A stretch of 64,000 nt of DNA, from contig NZ_CP020880.1 in the NCBI RefSeq assembly GCF_002157855.1, positions 806,001-870,000 of the forward strand, given 5' to 3'. The stretch comes from Sutcliffiella horikoshii (GTDB lineage Bacteria; Bacillota; Bacilli; Bacillales; Bacillaceae_I). Below, one piece after another: positions 16,149 to 25,213 of the stretch (position 1 is its first letter; each line of letters opens with the position of its first letter). A program made the translations under genes and the position numbers. The notes below the pieces were generated by a model. That model worked only from the letters and a program-made list of their open reading frames with translations, made no database searches and was not told where the DNA came from.

Positions 16149-17144
16149 ATGATTATAGGCATTGATGGGGGAGGCACCAAGACTACCGGAATGGCTGTAG
16201 ATGAGGATGGCAAGGTCCTGGCATTTAAAACAGTAGGTCCCTCTAACCCGAATAGTTCGACAGAAGAAACAGTTCGTTCAGAAATAAATGAGTTGATCTC
16301 TATTTTAACAAAAGGGAAAGCGCTTACAGAAGAAGATGTTGTTTTTGCCGGTATTTCTGGTGTTGAAAGTGGCGGGAAAAAAGAATGGTTCATCAAGTTG
16401 TTGAGAGAGTTCACGGGACCGCTTGCAAAAATTTTTGTTGATAATGATGCTGTAACAGCACTATATTCTGAAACACAAGGCCAGCCGGGGATCGTATGTA
16501 TCAGCGGAACAGGTTCTATCGTTTTTGGAATTAATGACAAGCTAAAACGTGACCGTGTAGGTGGCTGGGGGTTCCTGATTGGCGATGGGTATAGTGGATT
16601 TGCAATAGGAAAAAAAGCGTTAGAGTGTATTTTTTCCGAATTCGATCGTGGCGAGTTACCTGGAGAAATGGCAACTCTGATTCTCAAAAAATTCGATGTA
16701 AATACAATTCCAGAACTGATACCCAATATGTATGAGTTGGGGAAAAGCCGGGACCGTGTTGCCTCCATTGCTAAAATCGTGCTAGAGCTTGCTGATAAAG
16801 GTGATGAAAGAGCCATCGAATTCCTGTATGAAGCAGCAGAGTGCATGTTGAAAGATATTACTCTACTCTTTCATAAATTATATGAGGTTGAAGGCGACCA
16901 CAAGCAAATACCTATTGTGTTAACAGGTGGAATCAATCAGCATGCCAAAGTAATAATAAACTATCTACAAGAAAAAGGGTTGAAAGAGCGTTCGCCGTTT
17001 TCTTTCAAGCTGGCAGCCCAACAACCTGTGGCAGGTGCTATCTATGCTAGTCATAGGGAAACGGGAAAAAACATCACGCCTTCTTTTGTAAAAAGGTTGG
17101 AAGAAGAGTTAACAACATGGATGAAAACGGATGTTAAAGGATGA
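16149..17144 (+). CDS. murK: BadF/BadG-type amino-sugar kinase (MurK/NagK-like)
   Basis: Cytoplasmic ATP-dependent kinase of the BadF/BadG/BcrA superfamily. The phosphate loop GIDGGGTKTTGMAVDEDG, the second phosphate motif GIVCISGTGSIVFGIND with GGWGFLIGDGYSG, and the adenosine motif VLTGGINQ are in the right order over 331 aa. Relatives include human N-acetylglucosamine kinase and clostridial MurK, which phosphorylates both MurNAc and GlcNAc at O-6. Its place before murR and murQ argues for the MurK role, since sugar taken up by an ABC transporter arrives unphosphorylated. ATG follows AGGGGATAA. It is the first gene of the operon. Confidence 0.85.
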   Translation: MIIGIDGGGTKTTGMAVDEDGKVLAFKTVGPSNPNSSTEETVRSEINELISILTKGKALTEEDVVFAGISGVESGGKKEWFIKLLREFTGPLAKIFVDNDAVTALYSETQGQPGIVCISGTGSIVFGINDKLKRDRVGGWGFLIGDGYSGFAIGKKALECIFSEFDRGELPGEMATLILKKFDVNTIPELIPNMYELGKSRDRVASIAKIVLELADKGDERAIEFLYEAAECMLKDITLLFHKLYEVEGDHKQIPIVLTGGINQHAKVIINYLQEKGLKERSPFSFKLAAQQPVAGAIYASHRETGKNITPSFVKRLEEELTTWMKTDVKG

Positions 17145-17150
17145 TAGAAA

Positions 17151-18002
17151 ATGAATGGTGGTCTATTACGCTTACGTGAAGCGTTATCAACAATTAATCC
17201 GGCGGAGAGGAATGCCGCTACTTTTATACTTGAAAACCCTGAGCAGGTTTGCACATTATCAGTAAAGGAATTAGCTGATAAAAGCAATTCCAGCCAAGCT
17301 GCTATCATAAGACTTTGTAAGAAAATCGGCCTGGACGGATACAAAGAATTAAAGCTGCGCATAGCGGGGGATGTTACAAGCATCTCGTCTAACAGCCAAG
17401 AAGCATATCATGAGTTTAAATATAACGCAGATATTCCGACATTTATGAAAACCATTACCGAAAACAATATTAAATCTTTACGAGACACATTGGAATTACT
17501 TGATAAAGAGGAAGTATCCAAAGCAGTCGAGTTGTTACATAAAGCACATAGAATAGACTTCTACGGAGTGGCGGCATCACAGCTCATCGCGCAGGATGCA
17601 CAACAGAAATTCATGCGGATAAACAAACTTTGCACCGCATACAGCGATTCCCATCTACAACTGACTTCTGCTACAACGATGACTAAGGGTGATGTAGCTG
17701 TTGGGATATCGTATTCGGGAGAAACAACACAGACGATTGAAGCATTAAGGGAAGCGCAAAAGGCAGGAGCTGCAACAATCGCCATTACGAAGTACGGAAA
17801 TAATACTCTGAAGGAACTATCCGATATTTCTTTATCCATTTCTTCCATGGAATCTTCCATTCGAAGTGCAGCAACTTCTTCTAGAATCTCGCAATTGAAT
17901 GTAATAGATATATTATTCACAGCAGTTGCTGCGATTGACTTTGAGCAATCAGTCGAATATTTGAAAAAATCCAGAGAGACAATCAATAAGACATACAGAT
18001 AA
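17151..18002 (+). CDS. murR: MurR/RpiR-family transcriptional regulator
   Basis: DNA-binding regulator of 283 aa. An N-terminal helix-turn-helix (TLSVKELADKSNSSQAAIIRLCKKIGLDGYKELK, about residues 35-70) is followed by a SIS sugar-phosphate isomerase-like domain (about 125-260) with VAVGISYSGETTQTIEALREAQKAGA. In this family the SIS domain senses a phosphosugar; E. coli MurR responds to MurNAc-6-P. It lies 6 bp after the kinase gene. It probably controls this operon through the palindrome at 16056-16076 and is likely to be a repressor, but activation cannot be excluded. Confidence 0.9.
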   Translation: MNGGLLRLREALSTINPAERNAATFILENPEQVCTLSVKELADKSNSSQAAIIRLCKKIGLDGYKELKLRIAGDVTSISSNSQEAYHEFKYNADIPTFMKTITENNIKSLRDTLELLDKEEVSKAVELLHKAHRIDFYGVAASQLIAQDAQQKFMRINKLCTAYSDSHLQLTSATTMTKGDVAVGISYSGETTQTIEALREAQKAGAATIAITKYGNNTLKELSDISLSISSMESSIRSAATSSRISQLNVIDILFTAVAAIDFEQSVEYLKKSRETINKTYR

Positions 18003-18030
18003 TAAGAGTGTCATAAAAAAGGTGATGGTG

Positions 18031-18945
18031 ATGATGGGATTAGAAAATTTACAAGACTTAGTGACAGAGCAGCAAAATTTAAAAACATTAAAAATCGATC
18101 GTAAATCTACTGAAGAGATTCTTGAAGTCATCAATGAGGAAGACCAAACAGTTCCAACACATATAAAAAGGGAAATCCCGAGCATTGCTGCGGTAGTGGA
18201 TCAAGTGGTGAAATCCTTTGAAGTGGGAGGTCGGCTCTTCTATGTTGGTGCAGGAACGTCCGGTAGAATCGGAATCCTGGATGCATCGGAATGTCCTCCG
18301 ACTTTTGGAACTCCATCAGAAATGGTGAAGGCGATTATTGCAGGCGGAGAGTCGGCCATTTTTAAAGCGGTGGAGGGTGCAGAAGACAGTGAAGAACTGG
18401 GAGCCTCTGACATACACAGCAATGGGGTAAGGCTTCATGATGTGGTTATAGGCATCACGGCGAGCGGAAGAGCACCTTATGTAATAGGTGCGCTAAAAGA
18501 AGCGAAGAAGCTTGGAGCAAGTACAGTCTCCTTCACCTGCACAAAGGATTCTGCCCTTAATAAAGTAGCAGATTATAAGATTAATATAGAGGTTGGTCCT
18601 GAAGTGATCACGGGATCCACAAGAATGAAAGCTGGTACCACACAAAAGCTGGTTCTTAATATGATTACAACCACTTCCATGGTGAAACTAGGAAAAGTTT
18701 ATAACAACTTGATGGTGGATGTTCAACCGCTGAATAAAAAATTGGTGGACCGAGCAAAAAGGATTATCCAAAATGTGACTGGCTGCACATTTGATGAAGC
18801 TAGTGAGCTTTTTGATCAATCAGAAGGTAATCCGAAAATTGCCATTCTCATTTTCACCTGCCAAGTCGACAAAGACAAGGCGGCAGAATTATTGAAAAAC
18901 GCAAAGGGATTCGTTTATAAGGCTATTAAGGCTTATAATAAATAA
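18031..18945 (+). CDS. murQ: N-acetylmuramic acid 6-phosphate etherase
   Basis: Cytoplasmic enzyme that removes the D-lactyl ether from MurNAc-6-P to give GlcNAc-6-P and lactate. The SIS fold motifs GGRLFYVGAGTSGRIGILDASECPPTFG, then ASGRAPYVIGALKEAKKLGA and GPEVITGSTRMKAGTTQKLVLNM, are those of MurQ and include the active-site Glu of ASECPP. The length of 304 aa is normal. Several start codons are stacked (GTG, ATG, GTG, ATG, ATG); ATG 18031 is chosen because AAAAGGTG lies 6 nt upstream. It lies 28 bp after murR. Confidence 0.95.
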   Translation: MMGLENLQDLVTEQQNLKTLKIDRKSTEEILEVINEEDQTVPTHIKREIPSIAAVVDQVVKSFEVGGRLFYVGAGTSGRIGILDASECPPTFGTPSEMVKAIIAGGESAIFKAVEGAEDSEELGASDIHSNGVRLHDVVIGITASGRAPYVIGALKEAKKLGASTVSFTCTKDSALNKVADYKINIEVGPEVITGSTRMKAGTTQKLVLNMITTTSMVKLGKVYNNLMVDVQPLNKKLVDRAKRIIQNVTGCTFDEASELFDQSEGNPKIAILIFTCQVDKDKAAELLKNAKGFVYKAIKAYNK

Positions 18946-18967
18946 AAAATTTCAAGGGGGAATTGGT

Positions 18968-20290
18968 TTGAAAAGGGGTTTAAGTTTAATAATGGTCATG
19001 TTGCTTGTAGCTGCCGTGATTCTTGGTTGCTCCAACAATTCATCGACATCATCCGATGGAAAAGACGTTGTAACAGTTTGGACATATCCTGTTCATGGTG
19101 AATATGAAGCAGAACTAGAAGAGTTGATTGCTTCATTCGAAAAAGAAAACGAAGATATTAAAGTAGAATATGAAGTATTAAGTTGGGCTGAGGGTCCACA
19201 GAAGTTTGATATTGCTTTGAACTCTGGTAATCCACCGGATGTTTATTTTGGGAAACCACAAGGTAAATATGTGGATTCCGGTTTAATTGTAAATCTTAAT
19301 GACAAATTAAATGTATCTCAAGATGATTATAATGAAGTTGCTTTAGACTATATGAAAATTGAGGACAATCTATACGGATTGCCAATCTACATGTTCTTAC
19401 ATGTATGGGGTGGAAACAAACAAATGCTAGAAGCCGCTGGCGTTGATTATGAAAAGATCCAACAAGAGGGCTGGACATGGGATGAGTTTGAAGAACTAGC
19501 ATCTAAAGGTGTTGGCAAGAAAGACTCTGGTGAAGATACTTACGGATTTGTATTCCAAGGTAACAACGAAGAACTTCTTGTTCATTTAGCGATGAACAAT
19601 GGTCTGCCAAACCGTTATAATGCGGATGGAACAACTTGGAATGACGATAAAATTTTAGACACAATGAAATATATCTCGAACTTAGTTGATTCTGGTATCA
19701 TGCCAAAAGAAACTGCTGCAGTGGATCCTGCAAAACGTATGGAATTGTTCTATAACCACCAAGCAATGTTCTTTGGGCGCGCTATCCCTTATTTCGACCC
19801 GGTAGTAGCTGCTCACAATGAAGAAATCAAAGCAGGTAAAGTCGAAGGGGAAGAAGTAGATTTCGTTCTATTGCCAATCCCTCATAACGAAGGGGAAGAA
19901 CAAGTATCATTCGGTGGATCTGAAGGATACATGTTATTCACTCAAAAGAATGCGAAAGAAGAACACTTGAATAACAGCGTTAAAGTATTAGAACACCTAA
20001 CAAGTGCAGAGGCTGGTAAAGCTGCAGCTGCATTAGCATTGCCACAAGTTCATAAAGATGCTGAAGGCAAGTTTGAAATGCCATTGGCTCCTTATAATGA
20101 AACAGCAGCGGAAGTTCTGGCTTCTAAAGTGTTACCTCCAGCAAACACAAGTGCTGAAATGGCGGCAAAAGATGATCGCTTCCGTACAGAAGTTGTCATC
20201 CCGACATTCCAAGGTCTACTAAGCGGTGAATTGACACCTGAAGAAGCGTTAGAAACGTTTAAGACCAAGGGTGATGAAATCTTTAAGTAA
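18968..20290 (+). CDS. Sugar ABC transporter substrate-binding lipoprotein
   Basis: Extracellular binding protein of the carbohydrate CUT1 type (SBP family 1), 440 aa. The N-terminus is a lipoprotein signal ending in VILGC with the lipidated Cys at 21, then a Ser/Asn-rich linker. VVTVWTYPVHGEYEAELEELIASFEKENEDIKVEYE is the usual first lobe; NPPDVYFGKPQG and FEELASKG also fit. Context points to MurNAc or MurNAc-containing disaccharides as ligand, which is inference. TTG 18968 is chosen behind AAGGGGG. A hairpin after the stop codon probably keeps its expression above that of the permeases. Confidence 0.9.
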   Translation: MKRGLSLIMVMLLVAAVILGCSNNSSTSSDGKDVVTVWTYPVHGEYEAELEELIASFEKENEDIKVEYEVLSWAEGPQKFDIALNSGNPPDVYFGKPQGKYVDSGLIVNLNDKLNVSQDDYNEVALDYMKIEDNLYGLPIYMFLHVWGGNKQMLEAAGVDYEKIQQEGWTWDEFEELASKGVGKKDSGEDTYGFVFQGNNEELLVHLAMNNGLPNRYNADGTTWNDDKILDTMKYISNLVDSGIMPKETAAVDPAKRMELFYNHQAMFFGRAIPYFDPVVAAHNEEIKAGKVEGEEVDFVLLPIPHNEGEEQVSFGGSEGYMLFTQKNAKEEHLNNSVKVLEHLTSAEAGKAAAALALPQVHKDAEGKFEMPLAPYNETAAEVLASKVLPPANTSAEMAAKDDRFRTEVVIPTFQGLLSGELTPEEALETFKTKGDEIFK

Positions 20291-20299
20291 GGTAACAGG

Positions 20300-20335
20300 A
20301 AAAGAGGAGGGGGTAACGCTCTTCCTCTTTTATTT
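20300..20335 (+). terminator. Intra-operon hairpin/attenuator after the binding-protein gene
   Basis: AAAAGAGGA at 20300-20308 pairs with TCCTCTTTT at 20323-20331, then T-rich sequence. Such partial terminators are common between binding-protein and permease genes and allow unequal expression. Confidence 0.65.
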
Positions 20336-20351
20336 TCAAGGAGGTGTAGAC

Positions 20352-21272
20352 ATGTCAGCGAAACCGGCAGCAGCCGCAACTACCAACAAATTTAATTTCT
20401 CCCAGTTTATAAAAGATTATGGATGGTGTTATGCCTTCATAGCCGTTCCTATCATTCTCTTTTTAATGTTTACACTTTTTCCAGTAGGTTACGCCTTTAT
20501 TATGAGTTTTCAAAACTATCATGTATTAGGTTCCACTTGGGTAGGGTTGGAAAACTATCAAACGATGGTGAACGATGATATCTTTTGGAAAGCAATGTGG
20601 AATACATTCATTTTCACAGTGGGGACTGTGCCTGTGAATGTTGCCATTACTCTATTTTTGGCAGTCTTAATCTTTCCTCGTGCCAAAAAGGCTCAAACTT
20701 TTTTCAAAGCGTCCTTATACCTTCCAACGGTAGCTTCTGGGGTAACGATCGCATTAGTATGGTTCTGGATTTATGATCCTACCACTGCAGGACTTTTTAA
20801 TATGTTCTTAGGTCTTTTTGGTATCGATAACATCATGTGGCTCGGGCAGAGTAGTACAGCATTATTTTCTATCATGCTAATGTCTTATCTGACAGGACAT
20901 GGCGCCGGTATTATTCTTTACCTCGCAGCACTTGGTGGAATTCCGAAATCACTTTATGAAGCTGCAGATATCGATCACGCTTCTGAGTGGTCGAAGTTTA
21001 GAAATATCACATGGCCGCTATTGAAGCCTACTACTTTATATCTTTTAGTAACAGGTATCATCATGAGTTTCCAAGTGTTCATGAGTATCTATCTTATGAC
21101 TCAAGGTGGTCCAAACTTTGCGACTACCACCATTGCCTATTTAATTTACACACATGCTTTCGAATATTATAAATTCGGTTTGGCAGCGGCAGAATCATTT
21201 GTTCTTGGAGCCGTAATTATTGTGGCTTCCATCATCCAATTTAAAGTCATGTCATCTGATGTTGAATTTTAG
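20352..21272 (+). CDS. Sugar ABC permease, MalF/UgpA type
   Basis: Membrane permease of a CUT1 sugar importer, 306 aa with six helices. The first is AFIAVPIILFLMFTLFPVGYAFIMSF. The EAA loop is EAADIDHASEWSKFRNITWPLLKP. ATG 20352 is chosen because GGAGGTG lies 6-7 nt before it; the longer open frame has no ribosome site. It pairs with the next gene and the ATPase at 22194. Confidence 0.9.
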   Translation: MSAKPAAAATTNKFNFSQFIKDYGWCYAFIAVPIILFLMFTLFPVGYAFIMSFQNYHVLGSTWVGLENYQTMVNDDIFWKAMWNTFIFTVGTVPVNVAITLFLAVLIFPRAKKAQTFFKASLYLPTVASGVTIALVWFWIYDPTTAGLFNMFLGLFGIDNIMWLGQSSTALFSIMLMSYLTGHGAGIILYLAALGGIPKSLYEAADIDHASEWSKFRNITWPLLKPTTLYLLVTGIIMSFQVFMSIYLMTQGGPNFATTTIAYLIYTHAFEYYKFGLAAAESFVLGAVIIVASIIQFKVMSSDVEF

Positions 21273-21290
21273 GAAAGGAGGAAACATCTA

Positions 21291-22184
21291 TTGGAAACGA
21301 CAACGGTAAGCAATCAAAATTATGCAGAAATTGCTTTGAAAAAAGAAAAAGCAAGAAATCGCAAAAAGAAGATTTATAGTGTGATCAGTTACAGCATCCT
21401 GATCTTATGGGTTATTATCACCATCATCCCTCTATATTGGATGTTAATTTCCTCCTTCCGGGATACCACTGTCAGTGTCTCCTTTAAACCTGAGTGGTTC
21501 CCATCCGAAGTGACACTTGCCACATATGTTCGATTTTTGACAGAAACCGATGCACTGCGTTGGTTATTCAATAGTATTTTCGTATCATCTGTTTTAACGT
21601 TATCAAATGTTGTTTTCTCTTCTCTAGCAGGATATGCATTTGCCAAACTGCGATTCCCGGGAAGAAATACTATTTTCTGGTTACTGCTTGGTACGATGAT
21701 GATACCGGCACAGGTAACATTGATTCCGGTTTACATTATGATTGTAAATGTATTCGGGCTAGTAGATACATATTTAGCCATTATGCTCCCCATGTTTACT
21801 GTAGTGGGCAATATCTTTTTGATGAAGCAGTATATGTCTACACTTCCTACCACTCTTATTCAAGCTGCGCGTATCGACGGATGCAGTGAGATTGGTATTT
21901 TCAGAAAGATTATATTGCCAATATCTAAGCCTGGTGTGGCTGTATTAGCAATCTTCACGTTTGTGTCTACTTGGAATGAATTCTTTTGGCCGTTCCTTGT
22001 TACGCAATCCAGTTCCATGAGAACGATACAAGTTGGATTGGCTAGTTTTAAATTCCAAGATGCAACAGATTATGGGGCAATGATGGCAGGCTCCATGCTT
22101 GCTGCACTGCCAATGTTCATATTGTTCTTTGCATTACAGCGTTACTTCTTACAAGGAATTACAATAGGTGCAGTGAAAGGATAG
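21291..22184 (+). CDS. Sugar ABC permease, MalG/UgpE type
   Basis: Second permease of the importer, 297 aa. It has a basic cytoplasmic N-terminus, six helices and the EAA loop QAARIDGCSEIGIFRKIILPISKPG, ending with the usual FLQGITIGAVKG. TTG 21291 follows AAAGGAGG at proper spacing and is the only sensible start. It lies 18 bp after the first permease. Confidence 0.9.
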   Translation: METTTVSNQNYAEIALKKEKARNRKKKIYSVISYSILILWVIITIIPLYWMLISSFRDTTVSVSFKPEWFPSEVTLATYVRFLTETDALRWLFNSIFVSSVLTLSNVVFSSLAGYAFAKLRFPGRNTIFWLLLGTMMIPAQVTLIPVYIMIVNVFGLVDTYLAIMLPMFTVVGNIFLMKQYMSTLPTTLIQAARIDGCSEIGIFRKIILPISKPGVAVLAIFTFVSTWNEFFWPFLVTQSSSMRTIQVGLASFKFQDATDYGAMMAGSMLAALPMFILFFALQRYFLQGITIGAVKG

Positions 22185-22193
22185 GTGGAAGAA

Positions 22194-23303
22194 ATGGCAA
22201 GTATCATTATGGAAAACATCACAAAAACCTTCGTGGACGAAAAGCGTGGCGGAACTTTCACTGCTGTAAATGATGCCAGCTTTGAGATAAAAGATAAAGA
22301 GTTCCTTGTTTTTGTAGGACCATCCGGATGTGGAAAAACGACTTCCCTCCGCATGATTGCAGGACTTGAAAGACAAACTTCAGGAAACATCTACATTGGA
22401 GATAAAGTAGTAAACAATATGCACCCAAAAGATAGAGATATCGCGATGGTGTTCCAGGACTATGCGCTTTATCCGCATATGACCATTGAACAGAACTTGG
22501 AATTTGGATTAAAGAATATGAAAACATCTAAAGAAGAAATAAAAAAGAAGGTTCAATATGCTTCCAGAATACTTGGGCTTGATGAGATGTTGGATAGAAA
22601 ACCAAAAGAATTGAGCGGAGGGCAACGACAACGTGTGGCTGTAGGTAGAGCGATTGTCCGTGACCCGAAAGTGTTCCTTTTTGATGAACCTTTATCCAAC
22701 TTGGATGCCAAATTGCGTGTGCAAATGCGAATTGAGTTGGCAGAGTTGCATCAGAGATTAGGGGCGACCATCGTTTACGTTACCCATGATCAGGTGGAAG
22801 CAATGACACTTGGGGAACGAATTGTTGTGATGAATAAAGGGGAAGTCCAACAGATCGCTTCACCGAGAGAACTGTACCGCAACCCAGCAAACATGTTTGT
22901 GGCAGGATTCATCGGCTCACCGCCAATGAACTTTTTCGATGCAGTACTTGAAACGGCATCTACCTTACGAATTGGCGACATTATCTTCACTATTCCAGAA
23001 GCACTCGTAAAACAATATTCAGATTATGTTGGCAAAAAGGTTATCTTAGGTTTACGACCGGAAGATATTTACGATGAAGAGTTTGCGTTCACGGTTCCAA
23101 CCAACAATAAAGCGGCCATAAAAGTAAAGGCGATGGAACATCTAGGTGGGGAAAACCTTGTCTACTTCTCGATTGGTGATCGCTTGATTACCGCGAAAGT
23201 ACATGGTGAGAGTTTTGTCCGTCCTGGGGAAGCGAAAAATTATGTATTCAACCTAGATAAAATGCATCTGTTTGATATTGAAACAGAGAAAAGAATATTT
23301 TAA
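22194..23303 (+). CDS. Sugar ABC transporter ATP-binding protein, MsmX/UgpC type
   Basis: ATPase subunit of 369 aa. Walker [11 protein letters not shown], the Q-loop [10 protein letters not shown], signature [13 protein letters not shown], Walker [13 protein letters not shown] and the H-loop VTHDQ are all present, and a C-terminal TOBE regulatory domain starts near residue 240. ATG 22194 follows AGGTGG by 5 nt. In B. subtilis many CUT1 importers share one unlinked MsmX; here the operon carries its own ATPase, which may also serve other importers. Confidence 0.92.
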   Translation: MASIIMENITKTFVDEKRGGTFTAVNDASFEIKDKEFLVFVGPSGCGKTTSLRMIAGLERQTSGNIYIGDKVVNNMHPKDRDIAMVFQDYALYPHMTIEQNLEFGLKNMKTSKEEIKKKVQYASRILGLDEMLDRKPKELSGGQRQRVAVGRAIVRDPKVFLFDEPLSNLDAKLRVQMRIELAELHQRLGATIVYVTHDQVEAMTLGERIVVMNKGEVQQIASPRELYRNPANMFVAGFIGSPPMNFFDAVLETASTLRIGDIIFTIPEALVKQYSDYVGKKVILGLRPEDIYDEEFAFTVPTNNKAAIKVKAMEHLGGENLVYFSIGDRLITAKVHGESFVRPGEAKNYVFNLDKMHLFDIETEKRIF

Positions 23304-23352
23304 TAGACTTTAACAATAGCAATAAAGAACAGATATTAAAGGAGAGAGTGTA

Positions 23353-24027
23353 ATGGATGGATTAACACAAATTATAAGAGTCACAGGGAGAGAATATTAC
23401 AAACATATAGTTTCTATGGTCATGATCAGCCTTATAATGGTGACGGTACTTAGTCCATCCTTCTTTCTCATTAAACTGCCTTTTTCTCTTGTATACGTCA
23501 TGATCGTAATGGGACCTTTACTTGTTGGGGCTGCCTGGGCGGTTCAACAATTACTGCTTGATAGAAGCACATCTGTCATTAAGAGTTTCTTTCAGGGAGT
23601 AAAGAAATACTTCCTTCCAAGTATCGGGTACAGCTTGTTTTTGTCCTTTTTCGTCCTTATCATTGCTGCTTCCTGGTGGCATTATCATCAAGTGGGTGGA
23701 ACGTTTGCCTTTGCATTAGCGTGCTTTCAGACTTATTTTTGCGGCATGGTTTTCTTAAGTCAGATTTATACGGTTCCTTTATTGGTGAAATTTGAGTATT
23801 CATTGAAGGATAGTATCTTCACCAGTGTGAAACTTTTGGTGAAAAATCCTTTATATACCATTCTATCGTTCTTCCAAATCTTATCGGTTTTTGCTTTATT
23901 GATATTAACTGTTGTGGGCCTTTTCATTATTTTCCCTGCGCTTGCAACACTTTTCAATAATATCGTGACAAGTACCGTTATTGCTACAGAAGAAAACATC
24001 GATAGTTGGGAGACGGCAAATATTTAG
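23353..24027 (+). CDS. DUF624 membrane protein, YesL-like
   Basis: Five- or six-helix membrane protein of 224 aa in the YesL/DUF624 family, which is regularly found next to CUT1 sugar importers but has no proven function. Features include a long hydrophobic stretch at about 25-65, GAAWAVQQLLLDRSTSVIKSFFQGVKKYF, and repeated helices to the C-terminus. ATG follows AAAGGAGAG. It lies 49 bp after the ATPase gene and 9 bp before namZ. An accessory role in import is an inference from context. Confidence 0.8.
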   Translation: MDGLTQIIRVTGREYYKHIVSMVMISLIMVTVLSPSFFLIKLPFSLVYVMIVMGPLLVGAAWAVQQLLLDRSTSVIKSFFQGVKKYFLPSIGYSLFLSFFVLIIAASWWHYHQVGGTFAFALACFQTYFCGMVFLSQIYTVPLLVKFEYSLKDSIFTSVKLLVKNPLYTILSFFQILSVFALLILTVVGLFIIFPALATLFNNIVTSTVIATEENIDSWETANI

Positions 24028-24036
24028 GAGGAAAAC

Positions 24037-25197
24037 ATGGCCAAAGTCTTGTATGGAATTGATTGTTTTGTAGAAGTAGATTCAGGTGCGTGGAGCGGAA
24101 AAAGAATTGCGCTTGTAACAAATCAAACAGGAATTACTTCCGATTTCCGCTCTACCATCGATGTGTTGAAGGAGATGGAGGGAGTCTCCCTTCATAAACT
24201 TTTTGCATGTGAACATGGTGTAAGAGGAGATGTTCAGGCAGGTGTGCATGTAGAAGATTTTATTGATGAAAAGACAGGGTTACCTGTTTTTAGCTTATAT
24301 GGTCTATCCAAAAAGGTATCTACAGAGTTGTTAGAAGATGTAGATGCCATTTTTTTTGATATTCAAGATGTTGGAGTAAGATTTTATACATATTTAGCCA
24401 CAGTAAAGTACATCATGGAGGCTTGTCAGCAGACTGGGACGGCATTTGTAGTAATGGATCGTCCGAATCCCATTGCACCGCTTATGTCAGGGAATACCTC
24501 GGAGGCTGAATTTGTTTCTTTTGTCGGTCCTCATTCCTTGCCGGTTTGTCTTGGGTTGACGATAGGGGAATATGCAAGGCTGATACAAAAGGAATTATAT
24601 CCGGAAGTGGATTTGCATGTGTATGAGGTAAAGAATTGGGGTCGTGACATGTGGGGCGATCAATGGCAGCAACAATGGATTCCGCCATCTCCTAACATTC
24701 CACACTTCACCACTACTTTATGTTATCCCATTACATGTTTTATAGAAGGAACGAACCTATCAGAGGGAAGAGGCACTACTAAACCGTTTGAGTGGATTGG
24801 TTCTCCTTGGTTTAAGCCAGAAGAGATGATTCAGCATTTCGCTGATAAAAACATAGAAGGTGTGGAGCTTATTCCTGCTTACTTTACACCAAACATGAGT
24901 AAGCATGCTGGTGAACTTTGTAAGGGAGTTCAACTTTTGGTTACAGGTCGCGACTCTTTAGAAGTTTCCAAAGCAGCTTATGAGCTATTGCATTCTATCT
25001 TTTCTGTGCATGAAGAGGCAGCGTGGCTAGAACCCTTTAAAGAAGGCATGCACCCTTTTATCGACCTACTGTGGGGAACGGAAAAAGTCCGGTGTGGAAT
25101 CGACGCCCTTTTGCCGTATGAGGTGGTAGCAGAAAGCTGGGACAGAAAATTAGAAGATTGGAACAAACGAATAAATTCCATATTACTTTATAAATGA
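24037..25197 (+). CDS. namZ: NamZ-type exo-beta-N-acetylmuramidase (YbbC, DUF1343), no signal peptide
   Basis: Glycosidase that releases MurNAc from the non-reducing end of peptidoglycan fragments, by similarity to B. subtilis NamZ (YbbC). The family motifs RIALVTNQTGI, FACEHGVRG, DVDAIFFDIQDVGVRFYTYL, MDRPNPI, EGTNLSEGRGTTKPFEWIG and a conserved C-terminal domain are present over 386 aa. B. subtilis NamZ is exported. This protein starts MAKVLYGIDCFVEVD with no signal peptide or lipobox, so it should act in the cytoplasm on imported disaccharides. GAGG stands 6 nt before the ATG. No better upstream start exists. Confidence 0.9.
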   Translation: MAKVLYGIDCFVEVDSGAWSGKRIALVTNQTGITSDFRSTIDVLKEMEGVSLHKLFACEHGVRGDVQAGVHVEDFIDEKTGLPVFSLYGLSKKVSTELLEDVDAIFFDIQDVGVRFYTYLATVKYIMEACQQTGTAFVVMDRPNPIAPLMSGNTSEAEFVSFVGPHSLPVCLGLTIGEYARLIQKELYPEVDLHVYEVKNWGRDMWGDQWQQQWIPPSPNIPHFTTTLCYPITCFIEGTNLSEGRGTTKPFEWIGSPWFKPEEMIQHFADKNIEGVELIPAYFTPNMSKHAGELCKGVQLLVTGRDSLEVSKAAYELLHSIFSVHEEAAWLEPFKEGMHPFIDLLWGTEKVRCGIDALLPYEVVAESWDRKLEDWNKRINSILLYK

Positions 25198-25213
25198 TAG
25201 AGGAGGACTTGGA

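Noticed and set aside
16118-16846. 242-codon minus-strand frame opposite the kinase
   Set aside because: The plus-strand frame has clear kinase motifs. The antisense frame is Ser/Pro-rich, typical of shadow reading.
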